Assembly: GCA_016935755.1 (NCBI GenBank)
Contig: JAFGQI010000137.1
Location: 1 to 64,000 of the forward strand
DNA length: 64,000 bases
DNA from: Anaerolineales bacterium
Lineage (GTDB): Bacteria > Chloroflexota > Anaerolineae > Anaerolineales > UBA4823
Direction of reading: 5' to 3'
The position numbers were made by a program, and so were the translations under genes. Positions 24,922 through 33,499 of this stretch are shown here, piece by piece; position 1 is the first letter of the stretch; every line of letters begins with the position of its first letter. The notes under the pieces are model-generated. The model was not told the origin of the DNA, made no database searches, and saw nothing but the letters and a program-made list of their open reading frames with translations.

Positions 24922-26354
24922 TATCCCTCTTTAGACAATTTTAGCTGCACCAGGGTAGAGGTCTGGTTGTCTACTCGGAAAAGGTGCGACATGCGCAGCC
25001 CTGGAATCCAGGCAATTTTACCGCCGGAGCAAACCAGCGGCCATTTCCCCCGCGCCCGGCGAGGAATCCCGGAGTTGATCATCAGGTCGGATAATTTAAT
25101 CGAATGCCCTCCCATTCCGAGCGGCTGAAAACGGTCCCCCGCAAGACGGGGGCGTACTTGCAGAGGCAGGCTTAGATTTGCCAGGTCGAGCCAGGCCAGG
25201 TCAGCCTGGCAGTTGGATTGCGCCAATTCCAGTAGGGCCGGGGTTGAATTGATTTTCTCAGCCTGGATAAGCCAGCCACCTGCCAGTTCTACTTTACCTG
25301 GCGCATCTAAGAGCAGCACCCCTTGGCTTTCCAACTGCGGCCACCCCAAAACAGGCAGCTCCGCTTCCCAGCCTGCCAGCCACAGGCTGTCAGGTTCACT
25401 CAGCAAACACAATCCGGCCACAAGCTCTATGCTATGGCTGCGGGTGGGTGCTGCCAGAAAGTTCACCGCTCGTTCGATGACTTCGAAATCCATATCCCGC
25501 AGATTGGGACGTAAAACTTGAATTGCCCGCCGCAGCAGGTGGCGCTGGATGCTTAATGGCAGGTTCTTGATTGCCAGCGGATCCAACCAGATGTATGCGG
25601 GGTCGCTGCCCCGGACACAGGCAGACCAGGCTTCGTCCAACTTTTCTTCGATGAATTTCATGTCCTGGCGGAGAGTCTCCGCGGTGTGGATCAGATTCCT
25701 ACGCAGGTTCGGGTTATACCTCTCCAGGTAAGGGATTAATTCGTGCCGCAGGCGGTTTCGGTAGAAGCGTGTATCCAGGTTGCTCGCGTCTGTGGTGGCG
25801 TGGATATTCTGTTCTTCTAAGTAGGCCATGATTTCTCCCCGCCAGATCCCTAAAAGCGGGCGGATCAGGGCGATGTCCTGGCTCCAGGAGTTGGGCAGGC
25901 TGCGATAATCCATCCCCCCCAGTCCCGCAAGACCCGCGCCTCGCAGCAGGTGCATCAAGACGGTTTCCACCTGGTCATCCGCGGTGTGTCCGGTTGCCAC
26001 TGTCTGGATCTGTTCCAACCTGGCCTGTTCAAATAGAAAACGATAGCGGGCTAACCTGGCTGCTTCTTCCAGTGATAGCCCCTGATCGCGCGCCATAGCT
26101 TTCACATCGAAGCGCCCTAGACGTATGGGCAGGCCTGATCGAGTAGCAATTTCACTGACGAAAGCAGCTTCCTGGGCCGACTCAGGGCGCAGCTGGTGGT
26201 CCAGGTGGGCGATCACAAGAGGATACCCCAACTGTCCAAGAACGTTTAGCAAAAACAGGCTGTCAGGTCCCCCTGAAACCGCCAGCAGGATTTTATCACC
26301 CGTTTTGATCAGGCACTTTTCTTTTAAGGCAGAATGAATTTTCTCCAAGATCAT
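24921..26354 (-). CDS. tilS: tRNA(Ile)-lysidine synthase
   Basis: A 477-residue N-type PP-ATPase that attaches lysine to C34 of tRNA-Ile(CAU), allowing AUA decoding. The signature SGGPDS is at about residues 26-31, followed by HLDHQLRPESAQEA, GHTADDQVETVLMHLLRGAG and RPLLG. A C-terminal region of ~150 residues after the catalytic domain matches the long bacterial form. On the minus strand a TATAAT (26367-26362) ends 7 nt before the ATG and no ribosome-binding site is seen, predicting a leaderless mRNA. Confidence 0.93.
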   Translation of the reverse strand: MILEKIHSALKEKCLIKTGDKILLAVSGGPDSLFLLNVLGQLGYPLVIAHLDHQLRPESAQEAAFVSEIATRSGLPIRLGRFDVKAMARDQGLSLEEAARLARYRFLFEQARLEQIQTVATGHTADDQVETVLMHLLRGAGLAGLGGMDYRSLPNSWSQDIALIRPLLGIWRGEIMAYLEEQNIHATTDASNLDTRFYRNRLRHELIPYLERYNPNLRRNLIHTAETLRQDMKFIEEKLDEAWSACVRGSDPAYIWLDPLAIKNLPLSIQRHLLRRAIQVLRPNLRDMDFEVIERAVNFLAAPTRSHSIELVAGLCLLSEPDSLWLAGWEAELPVLGWPQLESQGVLLLDAPGKVELAGGWLIQAEKINSTPALLELAQSNCQADLAWLDLANLSLPLQVRPRLAGDRFQPLGMGGHSIKLSDLMINSGIPRRARGKWPLVCSGGKIAWIPGLRMSHLFRVDNQTSTLVQLKLSKEG

Positions 26355-26393
26355 GTTACAGATTATAATTGATGTTAGTTATCTACGAGTCTC

Positions 26394-26422
26394 TTGCATT
26401 CAATCTGGCTTTGTGCTAGACT
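26394..26422 (+). promoter_or_regulatory. promoter of the REC-CpaE gene
   Basis: TTGCAT (26394-26399), 17-bp spacer, extended -10 TGCTAGACT (hexamer TAGACT 26417-26422). Predicted start near 26429, leaving a ~30-nt leader with AGGAG before the ATG at 26460. Confidence 0.6.
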
Positions 26423-26459
26423 TTTCTTAGTTGCCAAGATGGTTTTCTCAGGAGTGGCT

Positions 26460-27611
26460 ATGGCAGAGAAAATTCTGGTTGTTGATGATGATCTGGACAC
26501 CCTGCGCCTGGTGGGTTTAATGCTGGAACGGCAGGGATACAAAATTGTTGTCGCCAGCAGTGGGCAGCAAGCCCTGGCGTTGGCAAAAAGTGAGCAGCCA
26601 GATTTAATTATGCTGGATGTGATGATGCCTGGTCTGGATGGGGTTGAAGTGGCGCGCCGCTTGCGTGTGGATCCAGATACTCAGGAAATTATGATCATTA
26701 TGTTTACGGCCAAGGCCCAGGCTGAGGATAAAGTGACCGGTTTTGACGCTGGGGCAGATGATTACCTGACCAAACCGACTCAACCGGCCGAATTAATCGC
26801 CCATGTCAAAGCAGTCTTGAAACGCTCTCGACGCACTCAAGCTGCTGCTGCCAAGACGATGTCCGAGCGCGGCCGGATGATCGCCATCCTGGCAGTAAAG
26901 GGAGGTCTGGGGGTTTCAACGCTGGCATTGAATCTGGGCATCGTGCTGCGCGAGCAGTTCAAGAAAGAAGTGATCGTCGCGGATTACCGCCCTGGCTGCG
27001 GCACGATTGGCCTGGATCTGGGCTATGACAACAGCCAGGGTCTGGTGAACCTGCTGACCATGAAACCGGGGGATATCACCCCTCAGGAAATTGAAAGCCA
27101 GATGGTCATCCACTCGACTGGCGTGCGGTTTCTGCTATCATCTCCCGACCCGCAGGATTCCAGATACCAGTCAGAAGTTGAAAACTTTGACGCCCTGACT
27201 CAAAAGCTGGCTTACATGGCCCCTTTTATCATCCTGGATCTGGGGGTCTCCCTGACCCCGGTAAATGGTAAAGTTCTGGATGCTTGCGATCAGATTATTC
27301 TCCCCATCGAGCCGGTGGGGCATACCATTTTACAAACGAAGGCCTTGATCGGATTTTTGAACCAAAAAGGGATTGGCGACCAGCGTTTGCTGACTGTGCT
27401 GATAAATCGCACCCGCATGGGCATTCAATTATCCTTGGGACAGGTGCAAGATCAGCTTGGCCGCATGGTAACCGTCATTTTTCCTCCCTCGTTGGAGCTG
27501 TTTTATCAGGCTTCCGTGCGCCATACTCCCCTGGTGCTGATGCAGCCAGATGGGATTGCCGCCCAACAATTTACCAACCTGGCAGACAAGGTTGTCAAGT
27601 GGGGCAAGTGA
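26460..27611 (+). CDS. response regulator receiver fused to CpaE/MinD-like ATPase
   Basis: A 383-residue protein. Residues ~1-125 are a receiver domain (VVDDDLDTLRLVG, phospho-acceptor Asp in LIMLDVMMPG, TKP motif in DDYLTKPTQP). Residues ~145-383 form a SIMIBI-class ATPase with deviant Walker A KGGLGVSTLALNL. The signature Lys before GG is present, but the Lys of GK[ST] is replaced by Val, as often seen in CpaE-type proteins. CpaE proteins position Flp/Tad pili, yet no pilus gene lies nearby, so its role here is open. The ATG at 26460 is chosen for its AGGAG site and its fit to the receiver domain; the upstream in-frame extension overlaps the promoter. The sirtuin gene follows 6 nt later. 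Confidence 0.82.
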   Translation: MAEKILVVDDDLDTLRLVGLMLERQGYKIVVASSGQQALALAKSEQPDLIMLDVMMPGLDGVEVARRLRVDPDTQEIMIIMFTAKAQAEDKVTGFDAGADDYLTKPTQPAELIAHVKAVLKRSRRTQAAAAKTMSERGRMIAILAVKGGLGVSTLALNLGIVLREQFKKEVIVADYRPGCGTIGLDLGYDNSQGLVNLLTMKPGDITPQEIESQMVIHSTGVRFLLSSPDPQDSRYQSEVENFDALTQKLAYMAPFIILDLGVSLTPVNGKVLDACDQIILPIEPVGHTILQTKALIGFLNQKGIGDQRLLTVLINRTRMGIQLSLGQVQDQLGRMVTVIFPPSLELFYQASVRHTPLVLMQPDGIAAQQFTNLADKVVKWGK

Positions 27612-27617
27612 CCTGCG

Positions 27618-28397
27618 ATGCCCGCTGATCTTTCGGATGTGACCCGGATGGGGATTCGCTGCGCGGTCGATATCATTCGCGGCAGCCAGCGGGCAGTGGC
27701 GTTAACAGGCGCAGGCATCTCCACCCCATCGGGGATTCCGGATTTCCGCTCCACACGGGATGGCTTGTGGGAACGCTATGACCCATTTGAAGTGGCTTCC
27801 CTGAACTCTTTTCGGTATGATCCAGCCAAATTTTTCAATTGGGTTCGGCCTCTGATCAGGGATATTGACCAGGCCAGGCCTAACGAAGCGCATTACGGCC
27901 TTGCCAGCCTGGAACAAACGGGGAATTTAAAGACAGTAATCACCCAAAATATTGACACCCTGCATCAGCGCGCCGGTTCTAATAATGTTCTGGAAGTGCA
28001 TGGCTCTTTGAGAACTGCCACCTGCGTCCAGTGTTATCACACTTTTGAAGCTGGCGATTTTATGCAGGATTTCCTGGAAAGTGGAGAGATCCCTCGCTGC
28101 CCGGATTGCGATCATATCCTCAAGCCGGACCTGGTATTATTTGGCGAGCAGCTCCCGGCGCGTACCTGGTTGAAGGCCGTAGAAGCCAGCAGAAATTGTG
28201 ATCTGATGATTGTAGCCGGGTCTTCCCTGGAGGTTCTGCCAGTGGCTGGGCTGCCGATGCGCGCCTTGGAAAACGGAGCGCATCTCATTTTGATTAACCA
28301 TTCAGAGACTTATCTGGATGTGCGCGCCGACGTGGTTTTTCACGAGGATCTGGATGTAATCATCCCAGAGATTGCCCGGGGAGTTTTAGGCCAGTAA
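27618..28397 (+). CDS. NAD-dependent protein deacylase, Sir2 family
   Basis: A 259-residue sirtuin that removes acyl groups from lysines using NAD. The NAD-binding motif GAGISTPSGIPDFRS (~31-45), the catalytic block TQNIDTLHQRAG with the His in EVHGS, and a zinc site built from two Cys pairs (CVQC, CPDC) are all present, followed by PDLVLFGE and AGSSLEVLPVAGLP. It is 6 nt behind the REC-CpaE gene and likely co-transcribed. Acyl-CoA-using enzymes elsewhere in the window would give it plausible targets, but none can be named. Confidence 0.92.
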   Translation: MPADLSDVTRMGIRCAVDIIRGSQRAVALTGAGISTPSGIPDFRSTRDGLWERYDPFEVASLNSFRYDPAKFFNWVRPLIRDIDQARPNEAHYGLASLEQTGNLKTVITQNIDTLHQRAGSNNVLEVHGSLRTATCVQCYHTFEAGDFMQDFLESGEIPRCPDCDHILKPDLVLFGEQLPARTWLKAVEASRNCDLMIVAGSSLEVLPVAGLPMRALENGAHLILINHSETYLDVRADVVFHEDLDVIIPEIARGVLGQ

Positions 28398-28408
28398 AAC
28401 CACTTCTA

Positions 28409-29377
28409 TCAGGGGGCCAGCAGCACTTTGAGCATACCGGGTCGAGCAGCCTGCTCGAAGGCGACCTTTCCCTCTGCGAGAGAATATTTTTCTGCGATTA
28501 AAATGCTGGGATCGACATGTCCTGACTCTAACAGGCGCAGGGCGGGAGGAAATGGACCGCAGCGCGAACCAATCAATTGGATTTCTTCGACCACCAGGGA
28601 AGAAAAGCTGGTCTGAAGTTCTCCCTTGTACGTGCTTTTCAGGATGATTGTGCCGCGCGGCCGTACAGCCTGCCGGGCCAGTTGAAAGCCGCTGCTTGAA
28701 CCGGTTGCTTCCACCACCAGGTCCCAGCGCTGGCGCTTCAGCTCATCTTCGCTCAAGCAATGAATTCCAGGCCGATTTAGCTGCTGTCTTTGAGCTTCAT
28801 GTCTTACCAAAACCCACAGATCGCATCCAGTCAATACCAGACTCTGGGCGATCAGCTGTCCGAGGCGGCCCGCGCCGATGACCAGCACTTGCTCTCCTGG
28901 GTGTATGTGAACCTGTTCCTGGATTTCCAGCGCTGCCGCCAGCGGTTCGGTGAATACGGCTATTTCGTCTGGAACGGAGGCGGGGACAGGATGCAGATTT
29001 TCGATGGGCAGGAGCAGGTATTCGGCGAAAGCGCCGTGCTGATCCTTGATGCCCAGGACTCTGCGCTGCTGGCAGTGGGTTGGCATCCCTGCACGGCAGT
29101 TTTCGCATTGGTGGCAGGCGATATTGATTTCGCCTACCACTCGCTGCCCGATCCAGGTGGGATAGCCGGGCGCCTGAACGACTTCGCCGACAAACTCATG
29201 CCCGGGTATGCCTGTGAATGGGTAGTAACCCTTCACCATCTCCAGGTCCGTGGCGCAGATTCCCGCTATCCGCATCCGGATCAGGGCTTCGCCTGGATTC
29301 GGTGGGTTGATCGGAACTTCGGGGCGGTAAGACAGGATTTTATCCTCAAGCCACAGCGCTTGCATGCTAGATGTCAT
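28409..29377 (-). CDS. zinc-dependent alcohol/polyol dehydrogenase (MDR family)
   Basis: A 322-residue medium-chain dehydrogenase. The catalytic-zinc region GICATDLEMVKGYYPFTG and GHEFVGEV, the structural-zinc cysteines CHQCENCRAGMPTHC and the Rossmann segment VLVIGAGRLGQLIAQSL (~160) are visible. Substrate cannot be read from sequence; the pattern fits the threonine/sorbitol dehydrogenase-like branch. The open frame extends upstream into mutL, but the ATG at 29377, sharing one base with the mutL stop (TAATG), is the natural coupled start. Co-transcription with mutL has no obvious functional meaning. Confidence 0.85.
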   Translation of the reverse strand: MTSSMQALWLEDKILSYRPEVPINPPNPGEALIRMRIAGICATDLEMVKGYYPFTGIPGHEFVGEVVQAPGYPTWIGQRVVGEINIACHQCENCRAGMPTHCQQRRVLGIKDQHGAFAEYLLLPIENLHPVPASVPDEIAVFTEPLAAALEIQEQVHIHPGEQVLVIGAGRLGQLIAQSLVLTGCDLWVLVRHEAQRQQLNRPGIHCLSEDELKRQRWDLVVEATGSSSGFQLARQAVRPRGTIILKSTYKGELQTSFSSLVVEEIQLIGSRCGPFPPALRLLESGHVDPSILIAEKYSLAEGKVAFEQAARPGMLKVLLAP

Positions 29378-31140
29378 TATCTCGCCCCCTTTCGGCCAAA
29401 CTGGCGCTCCAGCAGATCCACCGAGAGATGGATCATGGTGGGTCTGCCGTGTGGGCAGGAGCGGGGCGATTGGCAGGCCTCCAGATCCAGCAGCAAGGCG
29501 CGCTGTTCTTCCGCCGAAAGGGTCTTCCCGGCTTTGACGGCGGCCCGTTTGCACACTCGCGCAATCAGCCGCGCCTCCATCTCTGCCTGCAGCGGGGTCT
29601 CATCTTCTTCGAAATCTTCCACCAGGACGCGCAAAGCCGCGCCTGGATCAATGCCAGCCAACAAAGCGGGGATCGCCCGCACCAGGAAGGTGTTCGGCCC
29701 GAAAGATTCAACCTGGAACCCCAGCCGGCTCAACACCGGAAGCTGTTCTGCCAGCAGTCGAGCGCTGCCTGAAGGCAGTTCTACCGTAGCCGGCTGCAGC
29801 AAGGCCTGGGAGGGTATTTCCGCGCTGCGTTGAGCGAGAAATCGTTCGAACAGCACGCGTTCGTGGGCGGCATGCTGATCCACCAGATACAGGCCATCCG
29901 GGCCTTCCGCCACCAGGTAGGCATTGGCGATTTGCCCAACCGGTCGTAGGAGAGGCACGCGCTGATTGGGCAGGGCTGCCTGAGCAGGAAAGGGGGCTGG
30001 TTCGATTATGCTTCCTTCTTCGCTGGCTGGCTGGTCAGGGGTCATCGTCCCGGCTTCTTCGGCCCACTGCCAGGCCGGATCAATTTGCTGTGAGGCCGGT
30101 CTCCAATGCGCTCCAGTCGCCCAATTCAATTGGGGCTGGATTGCTGGCACTGGTCCGTAGGCCAGCAGGGCGCGCCGCACCGCGTTTTGAACGCTGCTGA
30201 AGACCTGGTCGGCGTTGCGGAAACGCACCTCGGCTTTGGCTGGGTGAACATTGACATCCACAATTTCGGGGGGCATCTCCAGGAAAAGCACCGCCACCGG
30301 GTAGCGCCCGACCATCAGCAGGGTGTGATAGCCTTTTAGCAGGGCGGCTGCCAGGGCCGCATCCTGCACCGGGCGACCATTGATAAAGAAATGGATTTCT
30401 CGCCGATTGGAGCGCGTGATGCTGGTGGGGCTGATGAACCCGTTGACCTTGAGCCCTTGATCTTCGTAAAGCACTTCCAACATCTGGCGAGCAGCTTCTG
30501 CGCCATACAGCGCGGCCAGCACCTCGCGGCGGTCGCCATTGCCGCTGGTTTGCAGAGAGGCCCGTCCTTCCTGGGTCAGGTGAAAGCGCACCCTGGGATA
30601 GGCCAGGGCGTAGCGGGTGACCAGGTTGTCGATCAGGCGGCGCTCGGTATTCTCATGCTTGAGAAACTTGAGCCGCGCCGGCACGTTGTAAAACAAATCT
30701 TCCACCCGCACCAGGGTGCCCACCGGAGCGCCGGTATTGCGGATGGGTGAAATTCCTCCGCCCTCCACCCGCAAAACCGCGCCCATTGTGGCTTCGGCGG
30801 CGCGAGAGGTCAGTGTCAGGCGAGACACAGAACCGATGGAGGCCAGCGCTTCGCCGCGAAACCCCAGGGTCTGGATGTTAAATAGATCCGCAGCTTGGTT
30901 TAGTTTACTGGTAGCATGGCGTTCGACCGCCAGCGGCAGCTCTTCAACCGGGATGCCGCAGCCATCGTCAGCTACTTCGATCAGGCGCTGCCCGGCGCCT
31001 TCAACGCTGATCTTAATCTGGCTGGCCCTGGCATCCAGGGCGTTCTCCAGCAGCTCTTTGACCACGGAAGCTGGTCGCTCAACGACTTCGCCAGCTGCAA
31101 TTTGGGAAGCAACTTCAGGTGAGAGTATGTGAATCGGCAT
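29377..31140 (-). CDS. mutL: DNA mismatch repair endonuclease MutL
   Basis: A 587-residue GHKL ATPase of mismatch repair. N-terminal motifs: IAAGEVVERPASVVKELLENALDA, DDGCGI, RHATSK and GFRGEALASI. The C-terminal endonuclease motif DQHA(x2)E(x4)E is intact as DQHAAHERVLFE, and the zinc-site motif CPHGRP is present near the end. The protein therefore nicks DNA itself, as expected where MutH is absent. A -10 TATAAT (31152-31147, minus) ends 6 nt before the ATG with no ribosome-binding site; it shares the palindrome ATTATAAT with the divergent HAD gene. Confidence 0.95.
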   Translation of the reverse strand: MPIHILSPEVASQIAAGEVVERPASVVKELLENALDARASQIKISVEGAGQRLIEVADDGCGIPVEELPLAVERHATSKLNQAADLFNIQTLGFRGEALASIGSVSRLTLTSRAAEATMGAVLRVEGGGISPIRNTGAPVGTLVRVEDLFYNVPARLKFLKHENTERRLIDNLVTRYALAYPRVRFHLTQEGRASLQTSGNGDRREVLAALYGAEAARQMLEVLYEDQGLKVNGFISPTSITRSNRREIHFFINGRPVQDAALAAALLKGYHTLLMVGRYPVAVLFLEMPPEIVDVNVHPAKAEVRFRNADQVFSSVQNAVRRALLAYGPVPAIQPQLNWATGAHWRPASQQIDPAWQWAEEAGTMTPDQPASEEGSIIEPAPFPAQAALPNQRVPLLRPVGQIANAYLVAEGPDGLYLVDQHAAHERVLFERFLAQRSAEIPSQALLQPATVELPSGSARLLAEQLPVLSRLGFQVESFGPNTFLVRAIPALLAGIDPGAALRVLVEDFEEDETPLQAEMEARLIARVCKRAAVKAGKTLSAEEQRALLLDLEACQSPRSCPHGRPTMIHLSVDLLERQFGRKGAR

Positions 31141-31146
31141 GAAAAC

Positions 31147-31154
31147 ATTATAAT
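31147..31154. promoter_or_regulatory. shared palindromic -10 element for mutL and HAD gene
   Basis: The self-complementary ATTATAAT contains TATAAT on both strands (plus 31149-31154; minus 31152-31147). Each ends exactly 6 nt from a start codon, 31161 plus and 31140 minus, in a 20-bp intergenic region. -35 matches are poor on both sides. Confidence 0.65.
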
Positions 31155-31160
31155 ACGTTC

Positions 31161-31808
31161 ATGGCTTATACAACTCTTTTCTTTGATTTGGACGACACCC
31201 TGTATGCCAGCAGCAATGGCCTGTGGCAGGCGATCCGTGATCGCATGGGCCAATATATGTTTGAGCGGGTGGGCATCCCCCAAGAGGATGTCCCGGCTAT
31301 ACGGCGTCATTACTACCAGACTTATGGCACTACGCTGCGCGGTTTGCAGAAGCATCACCAGGTAGATGCCGATGACTACCTGGCCTACGTGCATGATCTG
31401 CCGCTCGAACGTTTTCTCCACCCCGCCCCAGAACTGCGGGCCATGCTGCTCAGTCTTCCGCAGCGGCGCTGGATTTTCACCAATGCAGATTCAGTCCATG
31501 CCAGCCGGGTATTGGAGCGCCTCGAGCTGACGGGTTGTTTCGAGGGGGTGATCGATGTGCGGGCGATCCAGTTCGCCTGCAAACCGGAAATTATTGCTTA
31601 CCAACGCGCCCTGGCTATCGCGCAGAACCCGGCCCCTGATGAGTGCATCCTGTTGGATGATTCGACCGCGAATCTATCCGCTGCCAGCCAGGTTGGCTTA
31701 ACCACCGTCTGGGTGTGCCAGAATGGGAACCGTGAGCCGGGTCCCCATTACACGGTTCGCAGCTTGTTGGAACTTCCCACTGTTCTGCCAGAGCTGTGGT
31801 CGGTTTAG
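31161..31808 (+). CDS. HAD-family pyrimidine 5'-nucleotidase-like hydrolase
   Basis: A 215-residue HAD phosphatase. Motif I is FFDLDDTLY (nucleophile and acid/base Asp at ~9 and 11), motif II is the FTNAD segment, and motif IV is LLDDSTANLSAA. The LDDTLYASSNGLW start resembles the Sdt1/pyrimidine 5'-nucleotidase branch, which dephosphorylates UMP/CMP. That assignment is moderate; a general nucleotide or sugar phosphatase is the alternative. No ribosome-binding site is seen; TATAAT ends 6 nt upstream, so the mRNA is probably leaderless. Confidence 0.82.
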   Translation: MAYTTLFFDLDDTLYASSNGLWQAIRDRMGQYMFERVGIPQEDVPAIRRHYYQTYGTTLRGLQKHHQVDADDYLAYVHDLPLERFLHPAPELRAMLLSLPQRRWIFTNADSVHASRVLERLELTGCFEGVIDVRAIQFACKPEIIAYQRALAIAQNPAPDECILLDDSTANLSAASQVGLTTVWVCQNGNREPGPHYTVRSLLELPTVLPELWSV

Positions 31809-31829
31809 CAGAATGAAAATGAGGCGCTT

Positions 31830-32648
31830 ATGACCGAAAAATGGATCACGATGGAGCAGGCGGCAGCCCAGGTGCCTTCTGGCTGCACCCTGGCCCTGGG
31901 TGGGATGACCTTATATCGCCGCCCGCTGGCCTTCGTACGCGCCTTGCTCAAACGGCGCCTTGAAACGGGCGAACCGGCTGATCTGACTCTGCTGGCGTTT
32001 ACCGCCGGGTTGGAGAGCGATCTGCTGGTGGGCGCTGGAATGGTGCGGCGCGTGCGCAGCTGCTACTTCGGCCTGGAAATCTTCGGTCTGGCGCCCATGT
32101 TTACCTACCTGGCTAACCGGGGCGAGATCGAGATTGTTGAAGAGACCGAGGCCAGCCTGGCTTTTGGGCTGAGAGCCAGCATGGCGGGGGTGGGCTTTAT
32201 GCCAGGGCGCGGCTGGCTGGGAACCGACCTGCCGCGTTTAAGGCCGGATGTGCAAACCATCATTGATCCTTACAGCGGCGAGGAGCTGGTCGCCTTCCCG
32301 GCGATTACACCAGATATTGCCATCATCCATGCGCTGAGCGCTGACCAGGATGGCAACGCGGTGTTGGGAGGCAATAAGGGCGTGGATGAAGAACTGGCCC
32401 TGACGGCGAGGAAAGTGATCCTGACGGTTGAGCAGCGACAGCCAGAGAATCAGAAGGCAGATGTCATCGGCCCGCTGGTGAACCAGCTGGTGTTGGCCCG
32501 GCGCGGCGCTGCTCCGACCTCCTGCCACCCGCTCTATCCCCTGGATGGTGAGATGCTGCTGTCGTATGCTGAGCAGGTCAGCGATCCGGTCTCTTTCAAC
32601 GCCTTCCTGGAGCGATGGTTGGCAAAGCAGGCGACCAATGAGATATAA
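31830..32648 (+). CDS. CoA-transferase subunit A (glutaconate-type), orphan
   Basis: A 272-residue protein of CoA-transferase family I, alpha subunit: LALGGMTLYRRPLAFVRAL, LLAFTAGLESDLLVGAGMV, and FPAITPDIAIIHALSADQDGNAVL. In two-chain enzymes of this type the catalytic Glu is on the beta subunit, and no beta gene is adjacent, so it must pair with a distant partner or have another role (e.g. hydrolase, as in IpdAB). A GAGG site precedes the ATG. Its last 11 bases overlap the start of the transporter gene. Confidence 0.75.
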   Translation: MTEKWITMEQAAAQVPSGCTLALGGMTLYRRPLAFVRALLKRRLETGEPADLTLLAFTAGLESDLLVGAGMVRRVRSCYFGLEIFGLAPMFTYLANRGEIEIVEETEASLAFGLRASMAGVGFMPGRGWLGTDLPRLRPDVQTIIDPYSGEELVAFPAITPDIAIIHALSADQDGNAVLGGNKGVDEELALTARKVILTVEQRQPENQKADVIGPLVNQLVLARRGAAPTSCHPLYPLDGEMLLSYAEQVSDPVSFNAFLERWLAKQATNEI

Positions 32649-33354
32649 ATATTTCGACCGCATCATGGCGCTGTTTGTCTCGGTGCTGCTGATCAGCAAT
32701 ATCGCTTCATCGGCGAAAATCGTGGATTGGGGGGTGTCGCTCCTGGGCCTCCCTCTGGCCTTTGATGCGGGCACAATCCTTTTTCCGGTCAGCTATATTT
32801 TCGGGGATGTTCTGACCGAAGTGTACGGCTATCGTTATGGCCGCAGGGTGATCTGGACCGGTTTCGCCTGTTCAATCTTGATGAGCGTCACCTTGTGGCT
32901 GGTAGCACATTTGCCAGGCGAGGCGTACTGGCAGTCGAATGTGGGCCAGGCGGCCTACGATGCTGTCCTGGGGGGGATCAGTTCAGGCGCCATTGTACTG
33001 GCCAGTCTGGCGGCGTACTGGGCAGGCGAGTTTTCCAATTCATTTGTGCTGGCCAAAATGAAAATCTTGACCAGGGGCCGTTGGTTATGGACGCGCACCA
33101 TCGGCAGCACATTGGTGGGGGAGGGCGTAGACACCTTTTTATTTGTTACCCTGGCGACCCTGTTTGCAGTGCCGGGTTTTTCCCCGCAGATCTGGTTGAC
33201 CCTGGTAGCGACGAACTACATCTTCAAATGCGGGGTGGAAGCCTTAATGACGCCTGTCACCTATGGGGTGGTTCGTCATCTAAAAAAGGTGGAGAACGAA
33301 GATTATTTCGATCATGATACAAACTTCAATCCTTTCAGGATATCGGGTTTATAG
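32638..33354 (+). CDS. yhhQ: queuosine precursor transporter (YhhQ/VUT family)
   Basis: A 238-residue membrane protein with about six helices. The family pattern is clear: SNIASSAKIVDWG, FDAGTILFPVSYIFGDVLTEVYGYR, then FSNSFVLAKMKILTRGRWLWTRTIGSTLVGEGVDTFLF and KCGVEALMTPVTY. YhhQ-type proteins import queuosine precursors for tRNA modification. The ATG at 32638 lies 11 nt before the end of the CoA-transferase gene. No other queuosine gene is in the window, which fits a salvage lifestyle. Confidence 0.88.
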   Translation: MRYKYFDRIMALFVSVLLISNIASSAKIVDWGVSLLGLPLAFDAGTILFPVSYIFGDVLTEVYGYRYGRRVIWTGFACSILMSVTLWLVAHLPGEAYWQSNVGQAAYDAVLGGISSGAIVLASLAAYWAGEFSNSFVLAKMKILTRGRWLWTRTIGSTLVGEGVDTFLFVTLATLFAVPGFSPQIWLTLVATNYIFKCGVEALMTPVTYGVVRHLKKVENEDYFDHDTNFNPFRISGL

Positions 33355-33386
33355 AGCCTGGGAGAGAACATCCAGGGCAGTTCATT

Positions 33387-33416
33387 TTGACCATATCTAC
33401 AAATCATTTGTATAAC
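33387..33416 (+). promoter_or_regulatory. promoter of the S41 protease with overlapping inverted repeat
   Basis: TTGACC (33387-33392), 18-bp spacer, TATAAC (33411-33416). The inverted repeat TACAAAT-C-ATTTGTA (33398-33412) covers the spacer and the first bases of the -10, a position suited to a repressor. The 145-nt gap holds nothing else recognisable. Confidence 0.5.
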
Positions 33417-33499
33417 GTTTATCTTTCTCTAACGATAATGTGATAACCTACATAGTTATGTACGGTATTGTGAAATAGCGAGCGATTTGGGAGCAACGC

